NCBI RefSeq assembly: GCF_021030645.1
Contig: NZ_JACGCJ010000012.1
Span: 1-64,000, forward strand
Direction: 5' to 3'
Source of the DNA: Agrilactobacillus fermenti
GTDB lineage: Bacteria > Bacillota > Bacilli > Lactobacillales > Lactobacillaceae
Length of the DNA stretch: 64,000 nucleotides
Below the pieces are notes generated by a model. The model made no database searches and was not told the origin of the DNA. It worked only from the letters and a program-made list of their open reading frames with translations. Shown piece after piece: positions 8,906 to 17,254 of this stretch (the first letter of the stretch is position 1; each line of letters starts with the position of its first letter). Made by a program: the position numbers and the translations under genes.

Positions 8906-9592
8906 ATGAACTCAAAACGTACATTACAGCGAATTAACAATACGTCTTTTGTGACTTGGTTGTTGTTAGTTATGACGGTCTTGGTTTTTCTCTTAGAAAT
9001 TATCTCTGGAGGCAGTCAAAATCAGCAAGTTTTGTTTAATCTAGGTGCAAAAGTGAACGATCTTGTGCGTCAAGGCGACTGGTGGCGTTTAATCACACCT
9101 ATTTTTTTACATATTGGTTTCATGCATATCGCTGTTAACGGTGTCATGATATATTATGTTGGCACGCAACTTGAACGGATATTTGGACATCTTCGCTTTT
9201 TGCTAATATACTTCGTTAGTGGTATAGCTGGAAATTTAACTAGTTTTGCTTTCGGCAATGACGGAACTATCTCTGCGGGTGCAAGCACAGCCTTGTTTGG
9301 TTTATTTGGAGCTTTTATTGCTCTGGGACTTGTTTTTAAACAAAATCCTTTTATTCAAGCCGTGGCACGACAATTTGGTGTTTTAGTGATTATCAACTTA
9401 GTGTTTGATCTGTTTATGCCGTCAATAGATTTGTGGGGGCATATTGGTGGATTCGTAGGTGGTCTATTGATCGCCTTTGCTATCAATGTGCCTAAAAGTA
9501 TTGGTAAAATCCCCTATTGGCAACAAGTACTCGCAATTATTCTCGTTGTAGGCTTAGGCAGTTTAATGTATTGGAATGGTATGTATGGATAA
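8906..9592 (+). CDS. gluP: Rhomboid intramembrane serine protease
   Basis: 228 residues with six or seven predicted membrane helices. The catalytic Ser127 lies in GASTALFG and His179 in WGHIGG; an HxxxN segment (HIAVNG) matches the oxyanion region. It has no TPR extension, so it is shorter than Bacillus GluP (YqgP). It would cleave transmembrane substrates; none can be named. AAAGGAG precedes ATG 8906. The gene overlaps yqgQ by eight bases, and the order fthC-gluP-yqgQ-glcK-yqhL is the conserved Bacillus arrangement. Confidence 0.9.
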   Translation: MNSKRTLQRINNTSFVTWLLLVMTVLVFLLEIISGGSQNQQVLFNLGAKVNDLVRQGDWWRLITPIFLHIGFMHIAVNGVMIYYVGTQLERIFGHLRFLLIYFVSGIAGNLTSFAFGNDGTISAGASTALFGLFGAFIALGLVFKQNPFIQAVARQFGVLVIINLVFDLFMPSIDLWGHIGGFVGGLLIAFAINVPKSIGKIPYWQQVLAIILVVGLGSLMYWNGMYG

Positions 9593-9821
9593 TGAGCAAG
9601 TGATTCGTACGTTATATGATGTGCAGCAGATTTTAAAGCAATTTGGCATATTCGTGCACTTAGGCCATCGTATTTGGGATATCGAATTGATGTTTGAAGA
9701 ACTTAAAAAAATTCATAATGCAAAGTTGATCGATGATAAGGTATTTAAATCTGCCGTTCTAGTTTTAAAGCGAGAACACAGGTATGAAGAAAATAATTTG
9801 AAACATGAGAGGGGTATTTAG
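9585..9821 (+). CDS. yqgQ: DUF910/YqgQ family small protein
   Basis: 78 residues. The segment YDVQQILKQFGIFVHLGHR and the following IELMFEELKKIH match the short helical YqgQ family, whose role is unknown. An ATG three codons earlier is possible, but the start at 9585 gives the family's usual N-terminus. It lies inside the end of the rhomboid gene and is immediately followed by glcK, so translation is likely coupled. The family is regularly next to glucokinase. Confidence 0.85.
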   Translation: MDNEQVIRTLYDVQQILKQFGIFVHLGHRIWDIELMFEELKKIHNAKLIDDKVFKSAVLVLKREHRYEENNLKHERGI

Positions 9822-9825
9822 CATT

Positions 9826-10797
9826 ATGGCTGACAAAAAACTGATTGGTGTTGACCTTGGTGGGACAACGATTAAGTTTGCCATTTTAACTTTGGAAGGT
9901 GAAATTCAGCAACGATGGAGTATTGACACGAACATACTCGACGATGGGACGCATATTGTGCCAGATATTGTTGATTCGATTAATCATCACTTGAGTCTTT
10001 ATCAAATGGATGCAGAGGATTTCTTGGGTATTGGTATGGGCTCCCCCGGTTCAGTGGATTTGCAGGCTGGAACAGTCACTGGTGCTTTCAATTTAAATTG
10101 GAAGACATTGCAATACGTTAAACGAGACATTGAGGCTGGGACAGGGATCACTTTTACGATCGATAATGATGCCAATGTGGCAGCTTTAGGCGAACGTTGG
10201 AAAGGCGCTGGCGAAAATGAGGCCAATGTGATTTTTATTACTTTAGGGACAGGCGTCGGTGGTGGTTTGATTGCTGACGGTCATTTATTGCATGGCGTTG
10301 CCGGTTCTGGTGGTGAAATTGGTCACGTAACGGTACAACCAAATGGTTATCTATGTACCTGTGGCAAGCGTGGCTGCCTTGAGACCGTTGCCTCTGCAAC
10401 AGGTGTTGTTCGAGTAGCTCGGGACATGGCCGAAGAATATTCAGGTGATTCAAAACTTAAAGCAACGCTAGATGATGGTGACGAGATTTCATCAAAAATT
10501 GTTTTTGATTTAGCTAAAGCTAATGATCCGTTAGCACTCATGGTCGTTGACCGTGTGACTAATTACTTAGGATTAGCGTTGGCAAACGCAGCAAACTTGT
10601 TAAATCCAGCTTTTATTGTTATTGGTGGCGGCGTATCAGCTGCTGGGGACTTCTTGTTGACTCGCGTTGACAAAGCGTTCAAAACAAATACTTTCCCTAA
10701 TGTGCGTGAAACCACACATTTACGGTTAGCAACTTTAGGTAATGAGGCGGGTGTAATTGGCGCAGCTTCACTTGCCAAGGCCGCAGTTAACGGTTAA
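9826..10797 (+). CDS. glcK: Glucokinase, ROK family
   Basis: 323 residues. It shows the ATP-binding GVDLGGTTIKF at the N-terminus, the sugar-binding GxGSPGxVD region, the zinc motif CTCGKRGCLE, and VIGGGVSAAG near the C-terminus, all hallmarks of ROK sugar kinases. It phosphorylates glucose to glucose-6-phosphate, feeding sugars taken up without the PTS into glycolysis. ATG 9826 follows GAGGGG; the earlier in-frame ATG at 9805 lies within yqgQ and has no better site. Context with yqgQ fixes the glucokinase assignment. Confidence 0.95.
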   Translation: MADKKLIGVDLGGTTIKFAILTLEGEIQQRWSIDTNILDDGTHIVPDIVDSINHHLSLYQMDAEDFLGIGMGSPGSVDLQAGTVTGAFNLNWKTLQYVKRDIEAGTGITFTIDNDANVAALGERWKGAGENEANVIFITLGTGVGGGLIADGHLLHGVAGSGGEIGHVTVQPNGYLCTCGKRGCLETVASATGVVRVARDMAEEYSGDSKLKATLDDGDEISSKIVFDLAKANDPLALMVVDRVTNYLGLALANAANLLNPAFIVIGGGVSAAGDFLLTRVDKAFKTNTFPNVRETTHLRLATLGNEAGVIGAASLAKAAVNG

Positions 10798-10830
10798 TTT
10801 AAATTTGTATTTGTGAAGGGGCGAGTTTCT

Positions 10831-11238
10831 TTGTTTTTTAATGCGATTAGCGGCGTCTGGATCTTAAATATTATCTTGCTTGTCATTCTTTTGGCTTTTG
10901 CTGGCAATTGGCTATATTATTGGCTTAGATCCAAGCAATTGAAAGCGGGATTGAGTGAGGCCGATTTTGAAAGTACGATGCGTAAAGCCCAATTGATTGA
11001 TCTACGCGAGAAAAAAGATTTTGATGCGGGTCATATTCTCGGCGCAAGAAATATTCCATTTACGATGCTAAAGCAGCGCATGGGAGAATTACGTAAAGAT
11101 TTACCAGTTTATGTTTACGAAGATGGTAAGTCTGTCAGCGTTAGAGCAACATTGAAGTTAAAAAAAGCTGGCTTCCAACAAATTAACTGGTTGGAAGATG
11201 GCTTTCGCAATTGGAAAGGCAAAACGAAAAAAGGCTAA
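10831..11238 (+). CDS. yqhL: YqhL-like rhodanese-domain protein without the catalytic cysteine
   Basis: 135 residues from TTG 10831, placed by GAAGGGG nine bases upstream (a GTG at 10813 would precede that site). One N-terminal membrane helix (about 8-28) is followed by a rhodanese fold: IDLREKKDFDAGHILGARNIP and LKKAGFQQINWLEDGF. In the active loop the expected Cys is a glutamate (residue 97 in YVYEDGKS), so sulfur transfer through a persulfide is not possible. A structural or binding role is more likely. It ends the gluP-glcK group before a terminator. Confidence 0.85.
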   Translation: MFFNAISGVWILNIILLVILLAFAGNWLYYWLRSKQLKAGLSEADFESTMRKAQLIDLREKKDFDAGHILGARNIPFTMLKQRMGELRKDLPVYVYEDGKSVSVRATLKLKKAGFQQINWLEDGFRNWKGKTKKG

Positions 11239-11249
11239 AATGGTCAAAT

Positions 11250-11297
11250 AAAAAAGGGCTCGCACATGATGATCGTGCTGTAGCCCTTTTATTTTTA
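11250..11297. terminator. Bidirectional terminator between yqhL and the DUF3042 gene
   Basis: AAAAAGGGCT pairs with AGCCCTTTTA, with an inner GCAC/GTGC stem, and is followed by ATTTTT on plus and preceded by an A-run for the minus gene. Confidence 0.82.
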
Positions 11298-11305
11298 GAT
11301 TAAAA

Positions 11306-11485
11306 TTATCCTTGGTGTGCCGCATGTTGTTTGCGATTAGCTTTACGACGATTTTCTTCAATCTTATCAGTGATTTCTTCTTCAGGATCGATCACAGTTT
11401 TTTTGAAAGCTAATACAGCACCGCCTAAAGCACCTAAGGTTGTTAATGCGCCTACTAAAACACCGGATGCAAATCTTTTTGCCAT
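11306..11485 (-). CDS. DUF3042 family small membrane protein (59 aa)
   Basis: A 59-residue protein read on the minus strand from ATG 11485. It begins MAKRFASGVLVGALTTLG, has one hydrophobic helix (about 8-27), then the sequence FKKTVIDPEEEITDKIEENRRKA and a basic tail. This is the layout of DUF3042, a family I know almost only from lactobacilli and relatives; its function is unknown. AGGAGGG lies eight bases upstream of the start, a very strong ribosome site. It shares a terminator with yqhL and is divergent from miaA. Confidence 0.85.
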   Translation of the reverse strand: MAKRFASGVLVGALTTLGALGGAVLAFKKTVIDPEEEITDKIEENRRKANRKQHAAHQG

Positions 11486-11566
11486 AATTATCCCTCCTAT
11501 ATGTTTATATTATCACGTATTGGTCCTGATTAATGCAACTAATATACAAAAAAATCGAGGAGATCT

Positions 11567-12490
11567 ATGAAACCAAAAGTTTTAATGATTGTTGGACCTA
11601 CCGCAGTTGGCAAAACTGAACTCAGTTTACGCCTAGCACATCAATATAACGGCGAGATTATTTCGGGAGACTCAATGCAAGTGTATCGGCAACTCGATAT
11701 TGGCACGGCTAAAATCATGCCTGCGGAACGTCAAAATATTCCCCATTATTTAATTGATATTTTAGATTGGCATGAAGGTTATTCTGCTTATCAGTTTAAA
11801 AAGCAAGCAACAGAATTAATTTATGAAATCCAAGCTCGACATAAGCTTCCAATTATTGTAGGCGGCACTGGTTTTTATTTGAATGCATTGCGATTGAATT
11901 TAAATCTCGGTGATAATGAGCAGGTTGATACAGCTGCAAAGACACGACAAAAATGGCGTACGTATTATGACCATGTTGGGGCGCACCAAGCCTGGTTAAG
12001 ATTAAAGCAACTGGATCCACCTAGTGCAAAGGCAATTCCGGAAACAAATCGACATCGTCTGATTCGGGCTTTAGAGGTTAATGAAGAGCAACAACAATTA
12101 TTTTCACAACAAAAACAGCCACAGCCAATTTTTGATTCATTAGTGATTGGATTGAATACTGATCGTGGCCAACTTTATCAAAGAATCAATCACCGCGTTG
12201 ACATTATGGTCAGTCGAGGTCTGGTTGCTGAAGCTGAAAAATTGTATGCTTATCGCGATCAAATGCCATTGGCGGCCAAAGCAATTGGCTACCGCGAGCT
12301 TTTTCGCTATTTTGATGGTCAAATAGACTTGCAGACGGCAATTGAGTTGATTCAACGTAATTCACGGCATTATGCTAAGCGGCAATTGACTTACTTTAGG
12401 AATCAAATGCCTGTACACTGGTTTGATCCTTTCGCAGATGAAAATTGGTATAGTTCGATTAATAGCCTGATCGATGTTTGGCAAAAATAA
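11567..12490 (+). CDS. miaA: tRNA dimethylallyltransferase
   Basis: 307 residues. The P-loop is GPTAVGKTELS near the N-terminus, followed by GDSMQVYRQLDIGTAKI and GGTGFYLNAL, and the C-terminal half has AIGYRELFRYFDG and RNSRHYAKRQLTYFRN. MiaA adds a dimethylallyl group to A37 of tRNAs reading UNN codons. ATG 11567 follows GAGGAG. It directly precedes the glnR operon, the gene order miaA-(hfq)-glnR-glnA being common in Firmicutes; no hfq is present here. Confidence 0.95.
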   Translation: MKPKVLMIVGPTAVGKTELSLRLAHQYNGEIISGDSMQVYRQLDIGTAKIMPAERQNIPHYLIDILDWHEGYSAYQFKKQATELIYEIQARHKLPIIVGGTGFYLNALRLNLNLGDNEQVDTAAKTRQKWRTYYDHVGAHQAWLRLKQLDPPSAKAIPETNRHRLIRALEVNEEQQQLFSQQKQPQPIFDSLVIGLNTDRGQLYQRINHRVDIMVSRGLVAEAEKLYAYRDQMPLAAKAIGYRELFRYFDGQIDLQTAIELIQRNSRHYAKRQLTYFRNQMPVHWFDPFADENWYSSINSLIDVWQK

Positions 12491-12507
12491 TGTTATAAAA
12501 GCTAACA
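12491..12507. promoter_or_regulatory. GlnR/TnrA box upstream of glnR
   Basis: TGTTA-N7-TAACA exactly fits the 17-base GlnR/TnrA consensus TGTNAN7TNACA. It begins right after the miaA stop and ends seven bases before the -35 hexamer of the glnR promoter, the position expected for nitrogen-responsive repression of glnRA. Confidence 0.85.
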
Positions 12508-12514
12508 TTTTACA

Positions 12515-12543
12515 TTGACACGCATAATTTCGATTGTTATGAT
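12515..12543 (+). promoter_or_regulatory. Promoter of the glnR-glnA operon
   Basis: TTGACA (12515-12520), a 17-base spacer and TATGAT (12538-12543) form a near-ideal sigma-A promoter 28 bases upstream of the glnR ATG, next to the GlnR box. Confidence 0.85.
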
Positions 12544-12571
12544 AGGTTTTGTAACAGAGAGGAGGTTAATT

Positions 12572-12970
12572 ATGAAGGAAAAGGAACTACGTCGAACCTT
12601 AGCGGTGCTGCCAATCGGTACAGCTATGAAATTAACTGATTTAAGTGCACGCCAAATTCGTTATTATGAAGATCAAGGTCTGATTCATCCTCAAAGAAAT
12701 GAAGGTAATCAACGGATGTTTTCTTTAAATGACATTGATCGGCTCTTGGAAATCAAAGATTATCTAAGCGAAGGTATGAATATTGCCGGGATTAGATATG
12801 AATTTGAAGAAAAAAAACGCAAGTCGAAACTTTCAAATCAACAAAACCATGTACAACCACTTAATGATGACGATGTTCGGCGCATTTTGCGTGAAGAGTT
12901 AATGCAGACTGGCGGTTTGGAAGGTCCAGACCATCAAATTCCTGGTTTCTTTCATAAAAAACCTTTATAA
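12572..12970 (+). CDS. glnR: MerR-family nitrogen repressor GlnR
   Basis: 132 residues. The N-terminal winged helix-turn-helix (IGTAMKLTDLSARQIRYYEDQGLI) is typical of MerR proteins of the GlnR/TnrA type; the C-terminal tail, rich in charged residues, is where feedback-inhibited glutamine synthetase acts in known GlnR. ATG 12572 has AGAGGAGG upstream; longer in-frame starts would include the promoter. It represses glnRA and often ammonium or amino-acid transport genes when nitrogen is plentiful. The perfect box upstream indicates autoregulation. Confidence 0.94.
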   Translation: MKEKELRRTLAVLPIGTAMKLTDLSARQIRYYEDQGLIHPQRNEGNQRMFSLNDIDRLLEIKDYLSEGMNIAGIRYEFEEKKRKSKLSNQQNHVQPLNDDDVRRILREELMQTGGLEGPDHQIPGFFHKKPL

Positions 12971-13009
12971 AACACAAAAGCATCCTAATAATGAAGGAGA
13001 GTTCGGTGT

Positions 13010-14353
13010 ATGGCTAATAAAAATATTACCGCAGATGAAATTCGCGAGGTTGTTTCTAAGGAAAATGTCCAATTTTTGCGTTTGATGTTCACAGATATCA
13101 ATGGGATTATCAAGAATGTTGAAGTCCCCGTTGATCAATTAGAAAAGGTATTATCTAACAAAATTATGTTTGATGGTTCTTCAATTGATGGTTTTGTACG
13201 TATTGAAGAAAGTGACATGCTTCTATACCCGGATTTATCAACCTTTTTGGTCTTTCCTTGGGGTTCCGAACATGGGAAAGTTGCTCGTTTGATTTGTGAT
13301 GTACATAATCCTGATGGAACGCCATTTGCTGGCGATCCCCGTAACAATTTACGCCGTGTGATCAATGACATGAAAAAACAAGGTTTTTCTGCTTTTAATA
13401 TTGGCCCTGAACCTGAATTCTTTTTATTCAAGTTAGATGATGAAGCTAAACCAACTTTGACTTTGAATGATAAGGGTGGCTATTTTGACTTTGCACCAGT
13501 TGATCTTGGGGAAAATACGCGTCGTGATATTGTCTTAGAGCTTGAAAAAATGGGCTTTGAGGTTGAAGCTTCTCATCATGAGGTTGCACCTGGCCAACAT
13601 GAAATCGATTTTAAATACTCAGATGCGTTAGAAGCAGCTGATAACATTCAAACATTCAAACTAGTTGTTAAAACAATAGCTCGTCAACATGGCTTACATG
13701 CGACGTTCATGCCTAAACCTTTGGAAGGTATCAATGGTTCTGGAATGCATATTAATATGTCTCTCTTTAATGATAACAAGACGAATGCATTCTTTGACGC
13801 TGATGCTGAAGGCCAACTTTCGGAAACAGCCTATCACTTCCTAGCCGGATTAATGAATCACGCTCGAGCATTGACTGCCGTTAATAATCCAACAGTTAAT
13901 TCCTATAAACGTTTGGTGCCTGGGTTTGAAGCACCGGTCTATGTTGCTTGGTCTGGTCGGAATCGTTCACCGCTTATTCGTGTACCTCAGTCTAGAGGGT
14001 TGTCGACACGTTTAGAAATGCGTTCAGTCGATCCAAGTGCCAACCCTTACCTAGCAATCGCTTCAATTTTGAACGCAGGCTTAGATGGTTTAGCTAAAGA
14101 ACAAGAACCATTTCCTGCAGTCGATCGTAATATCTATCGGATGAACGAGGAAGAACGTCAAGAGAATCACATCACTGACTTACCATCAACTTTGCATAAT
14201 GCCATTAAAGCACTAGAAAAGGATGATGTGATCAAAACTGCCTTAGGTGATCATTTATACCGTAGCTTTATTGATTCTAAAGATCTAGAATGGGCTGCTT
14301 ACCGGCAAACCGTATCAGATTGGGAAAGAGATCAATATTTGGAACTCTATTAA
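13010..14353 (+). CDS. glnA: Glutamine synthetase type I
   Basis: 447 residues, the usual GSI-alpha size. Visible motifs are [10 protein letters not shown] at the start, [17 protein letters not shown], the ATP site [24 protein letters not shown] and the glutamate-side loop RSPLIRVP. It makes glutamine from glutamate, ammonium and ATP. The length and Gram-positive context argue for feedback inhibition rather than adenylylation. AAGGAG precedes ATG 13010, 39 bases after glnR; a hairpin terminator follows, so glnR-glnA form one unit. Confidence 0.97.
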   Translation: MANKNITADEIREVVSKENVQFLRLMFTDINGIIKNVEVPVDQLEKVLSNKIMFDGSSIDGFVRIEESDMLLYPDLSTFLVFPWGSEHGKVARLICDVHNPDGTPFAGDPRNNLRRVINDMKKQGFSAFNIGPEPEFFLFKLDDEAKPTLTLNDKGGYFDFAPVDLGENTRRDIVLELEKMGFEVEASHHEVAPGQHEIDFKYSDALEAADNIQTFKLVVKTIARQHGLHATFMPKPLEGINGSGMHINMSLFNDNKTNAFFDADAEGQLSETAYHFLAGLMNHARALTAVNNPTVNSYKRLVPGFEAPVYVAWSGRNRSPLIRVPQSRGLSTRLEMRSVDPSANPYLAIASILNAGLDGLAKEQEPFPAVDRNIYRMNEEERQENHITDLPSTLHNAIKALEKDDVIKTALGDHLYRSFIDSKDLEWAAYRQTVSDWERDQYLELY

Positions 14354-14369
14354 TAATATAGCAATCCAT

Positions 14370-14401
14370 AAAAAAACTGCCTAAAATGGGCAGTTTTTTT
14401 A
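14370..14401 (+). terminator. Terminator of glnRA
   Basis: AAAAAACTGCC pairs with GGGCAGTTTTTTT around a TAAAAT loop. The A-run also makes it usable by the convergent pepX transcript. Confidence 0.85.
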
Positions 14402-14424
14402 TTTAATATTTAACTCTAGCGGCT

Positions 14425-16842
14425 CTATTTATTATAGGGTATTTCTAATCGAGAAGCATTTAAATCCAAAGTATAACTTTGCACCCGTGACTCACGCAAA
14501 GTCATACCCATGTCAGTGGAGTAAACTATCAGTCCAAGCTGGTGGTTAGTTAATAGGTGATAGTGGGTGGGTTGTAATTCAAAACGTACCGTATAAAAGT
14601 TACCTGGTTGAATGACATCATTAGACCAGTTATTACGTCGATTTTGCATGTTGATATGTCCCTTTGTGATTAGTTTGAATGGAGAAGGGTGAGTCTCCAA
14701 TTGAAATTCCTTTAAGTCTTCAGTAAGATTATTGAAACCTAACTGTAAAGCGCCACGACCAACGATTGAAGGCTGTGCTTGTAAGCGCCTTGCTATGCCA
14801 TAATCTGCCAACATCACGCTGAGTTTTCCGGAAGTCGAATCAACAGCAACTTGTAATGTTACAATCGGATTACCATCAATGTATAGATCTTTTGTCAATG
14901 GATCGGTTAAAAATAGTAACCGATTGTGCTGATATTCAGAGGTTTGACTTAACAATGCGTTTTGCCATTGATGCTCAGTTTGATTATGCTTTAAGAAATC
15001 AGTTGTGCCATTGTCAATAAAACTTTGAGTTTCAGTTGGCTTTGGCTTAGTTGTTAACTGATTCTTCTGTAAATAGAATTGTTTTATTGGCGCAGACTCC
15101 GCACACCAATCCTGATAATGATGCCACTGTTCAGGTGTCACGTTGTCTTGAATCAAGACTTTGGGAAGGTCAGCATCACTAGCATTTTTTTGATCATGAC
15201 AAAGTTTATCAACTAACCAATAATTAACCATATCGTTAAAGTCGATTGAGCGAATGTTGTTCATATAAATATGTTGCCCTTGATGAAGAAAAATTTTTGC
15301 CGGGATTTTAGCAGCACGCAAAGCTCGCCATAACTTTTCGGGATTACGAAGTTTTACATTCCAATCATTCAAACCATGCACGATTAAAACAGCACACTGA
15401 ATATGTTTGACATCGTTACGATAATTACGTTCGTCCCAAAAGGTGTTATAATTTCCTGTGTCTCGATCTTGACCAACTGTCAGTGCTTGTTGCTGGCGTT
15501 CATAGACAGCTTTGATCTTTTGAAAATCGGCATCATCTTTTAGCCTTGAAAAAGTATCAATGGCTAAAACGTCTGTATCTTCACCTTGGCAGTCTTCTGG
15601 CGCAACAACTAAACCGTTATCGCGATAGTAATCATACCAGCTGGAAATAGCTGATTCAGAGATAATAGCCTTCAATCCAGTGACACCAGTTGTTGCTGCG
15701 GCCGTGGCTAAAGTCCCTAGATAAGATTTTCCAGTCATCGCCACATTGCCATTGCACCACCAAGCAGTCGTCGGTATATGATCAGTTCGATTAGTATAGG
15801 CGATTCGATCGCCGTGAAGCCATTGGATAATTGCAATCGTTGAAGCGGTCTCTTCCTGTGATCCTGTTGTTCTTAAGCCGTCGGAATGACGTGTCCCGAT
15901 GCCGGCTGCATAAACCGAAGCAAAGCCACGACTGAGAAAATAATCATTTAGTGAATAAACAGTTTCTGCTTGGGCGCTAATTTCGGTATCGTGATTTTCT
16001 TCGGATGCTTTAGCTCCAATTGGCTGATAGGCTAAAGTGTGGGTTGCTTGAATTTCAGCTTTATCGATTATTTGAGCTTTCTTCGGCTGTAAATTTTGAT
16101 TAACATTATGTAAGCTGGGGGTCATATCATTGGTACCCTTGAAGTAAGGATTTGCTGTATAAAGTGTGGGTACTTTTAGACCCCTATCAGTGGCTGCTGG
16201 TCGAAAAATGGTTGCTTCTAATAAGTCATGTTTACCATCATGGTCAGTATCTAAATCAGATTCCACATATACAATCTCACGAATCGTCTTACTAGCATCA
16301 AAAACAGCCTGAACACGGTTATTAAAGAACACAAAATGTGGTGCTTGGGCGTCAAAGAAACTATTAAAGAAGCCGCGATTTGCCAAATCATCTAAAAAAT
16401 TCATGCCATTCTTAGTACGTAAGTTTAATAGAAGATAAAATGCACGTAAAAGAGTTTCGCTGTCATTGATTTGATCAAAAGATAATTTAGGATAACCACA
16501 ATCCTGATAAAAGACTTCAGCATTATCCATTTGAAAATCAATTCCTATTTCAAATTTTAATAACTGGAGTACCATGATGATAAATTGATGCCGGCTTAAG
16601 TGAAAGGGCTCAGTATTAAAAATATCAGCCAATGTATGTTGGCTATCCACTGAAATATAACGTAATGCTTCTAAACAACTTGACAGACTGTGATATTCAG
16701 GGAAAATACCAGCTATCAATTTTTGAAAAAGCTTAAGTGAAGATAGCGTTTTGTCAGATTCATCTAATAGTTTTATGTTGACAAGATCCTGATACAATTG
16801 CTCTGATGATACTTGATGAAATGCAAATTGATTTAACTTCAA
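14425..16842 (-). CDS. pepX: Xaa-Pro dipeptidyl-peptidase PepX
   Basis: 805 residues, the length of lactic acid bacterial PepX. The nucleophile Ser373 is in GKSYLGTLA; the acid lies in VLIVHGLNDWN and the histidine in LHQGQHIYMN; the C-terminal quarter is the jelly-roll domain. This cytoplasmic S15 serine peptidase releases Xaa-Pro dipeptides and is part of casein-peptide use. The start is TTG at 16842 with GAGGTGA seven bases upstream on the minus strand. It stands alone, divergent from the tRNA-Arg gene. Confidence 0.96.
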   Translation of the reverse strand: MKLNQFAFHQVSSEQLYQDLVNIKLLDESDKTLSSLKLFQKLIAGIFPEYHSLSSCLEALRYISVDSQHTLADIFNTEPFHLSRHQFIIMVLQLLKFEIGIDFQMDNAEVFYQDCGYPKLSFDQINDSETLLRAFYLLLNLRTKNGMNFLDDLANRGFFNSFFDAQAPHFVFFNNRVQAVFDASKTIREIVYVESDLDTDHDGKHDLLEATIFRPAATDRGLKVPTLYTANPYFKGTNDMTPSLHNVNQNLQPKKAQIIDKAEIQATHTLAYQPIGAKASEENHDTEISAQAETVYSLNDYFLSRGFASVYAAGIGTRHSDGLRTTGSQEETASTIAIIQWLHGDRIAYTNRTDHIPTTAWWCNGNVAMTGKSYLGTLATAAATTGVTGLKAIISESAISSWYDYYRDNGLVVAPEDCQGEDTDVLAIDTFSRLKDDADFQKIKAVYERQQQALTVGQDRDTGNYNTFWDERNYRNDVKHIQCAVLIVHGLNDWNVKLRNPEKLWRALRAAKIPAKIFLHQGQHIYMNNIRSIDFNDMVNYWLVDKLCHDQKNASDADLPKVLIQDNVTPEQWHHYQDWCAESAPIKQFYLQKNQLTTKPKPTETQSFIDNGTTDFLKHNQTEHQWQNALLSQTSEYQHNRLLFLTDPLTKDLYIDGNPIVTLQVAVDSTSGKLSVMLADYGIARRLQAQPSIVGRGALQLGFNNLTEDLKEFQLETHPSPFKLITKGHINMQNRRNNWSNDVIQPGNFYTVRFELQPTHYHLLTNHQLGLIVYSTDMGMTLRESRVQSYTLDLNASRLEIPYNK

Positions 16843-16863
16843 AAAATCACCTCAAAAATTTGA

Positions 16864-16893
16864 TTGACAAGGATTCATATTATTGTGTAAAAT
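16864..16893 (+). promoter_or_regulatory. Promoter of the tRNA-Arg gene
   Basis: TTGACA (16864-16869), an 18-base spacer and TAAAAT (16888-16893) end 12 bases before the tRNA. Confidence 0.75.
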
Positions 16894-16905
16894 AATATGC
16901 GTTGC

Positions 16906-16979
16906 GTCACAGTGGCTCAGTTGGATAGAGCAACGGTCTTCTAAACCGTAGGTCGTGAGTTCAAATCTCACCTGTGACA
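16906..16979 (+). tRNA. trnR: tRNA-Arg, anticodon TCT
   Basis: 74 bases with a full cloverleaf. The acceptor stem is GTCACAG with CTGTGAC plus discriminator A, the D loop is GCTCAGTTGGATAGAGC, the anticodon stem ACGGT/ACCGT closes a CTTCTAA loop (anticodon TCT, reading AGA), and the T arm is GTGAG-TTCAAAT-CTCAC. CCA is not encoded. Integrase arm sites and an integrase remnant follow it, so its 3' half is the likely attachment site of an integrative element. Confidence 0.97.
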
Positions 16980-17106
16980 TTTGTAGTATTTCCAAGCATT
17001 TACAAGATTCTCTTAAACGAGTTATGAAGCGTGATAGCTATTAAGTTGGCAACGTTTTGTAACTCGTTTATTTTTTTGCTATTTTTGCAAGTTTTAACAG
17101 ATTTGG

Positions 17107-17254
17107 TGGGCAAATCAATGGGCAATCATGAATTAGGTTAAAAAATAAATCGCTGTAACCCGCATTCGACCATTAAATTGCCCATTTAAATTTTACTAGA
17201 TATGCGGTCAAACTCTTTGATATATAAGGTATTGAGTATGCCCATAATTGCCCA
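17107..17254. repeat. Integrase arm-type site repeats (TGGGCAA) between tRNA-Arg and int
   Basis: The heptamer TGGGCAA occurs directly at 17107-17113 and 17119-17125 (12-base pitch) and inverted as TTGCCCA at 17178-17184 and 17248-17254, with a near copy TGCCCA at 17239-17244. Such clustered short repeats between a tRNA-type core and the end of a tyrosine integrase gene are the arrangement of arm-type binding sites in an att region. The rest of 16980-17106 shows no gene. The assignment is by position and pattern. Confidence 0.6.

Noticed and set aside
11331-11570. Plus-strand open frame of 79 codons between yqhL and miaA
   Set aside because: It is antisense to the DUF3042 gene, which has a perfect ribosome site and family match on the other strand.
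12535-12556. Second TGTTA...TAACA pair near glnR
   Set aside because: The spacing is 12 bases instead of seven, so it does not fit the GlnR/TnrA box, although it overlaps the -10.
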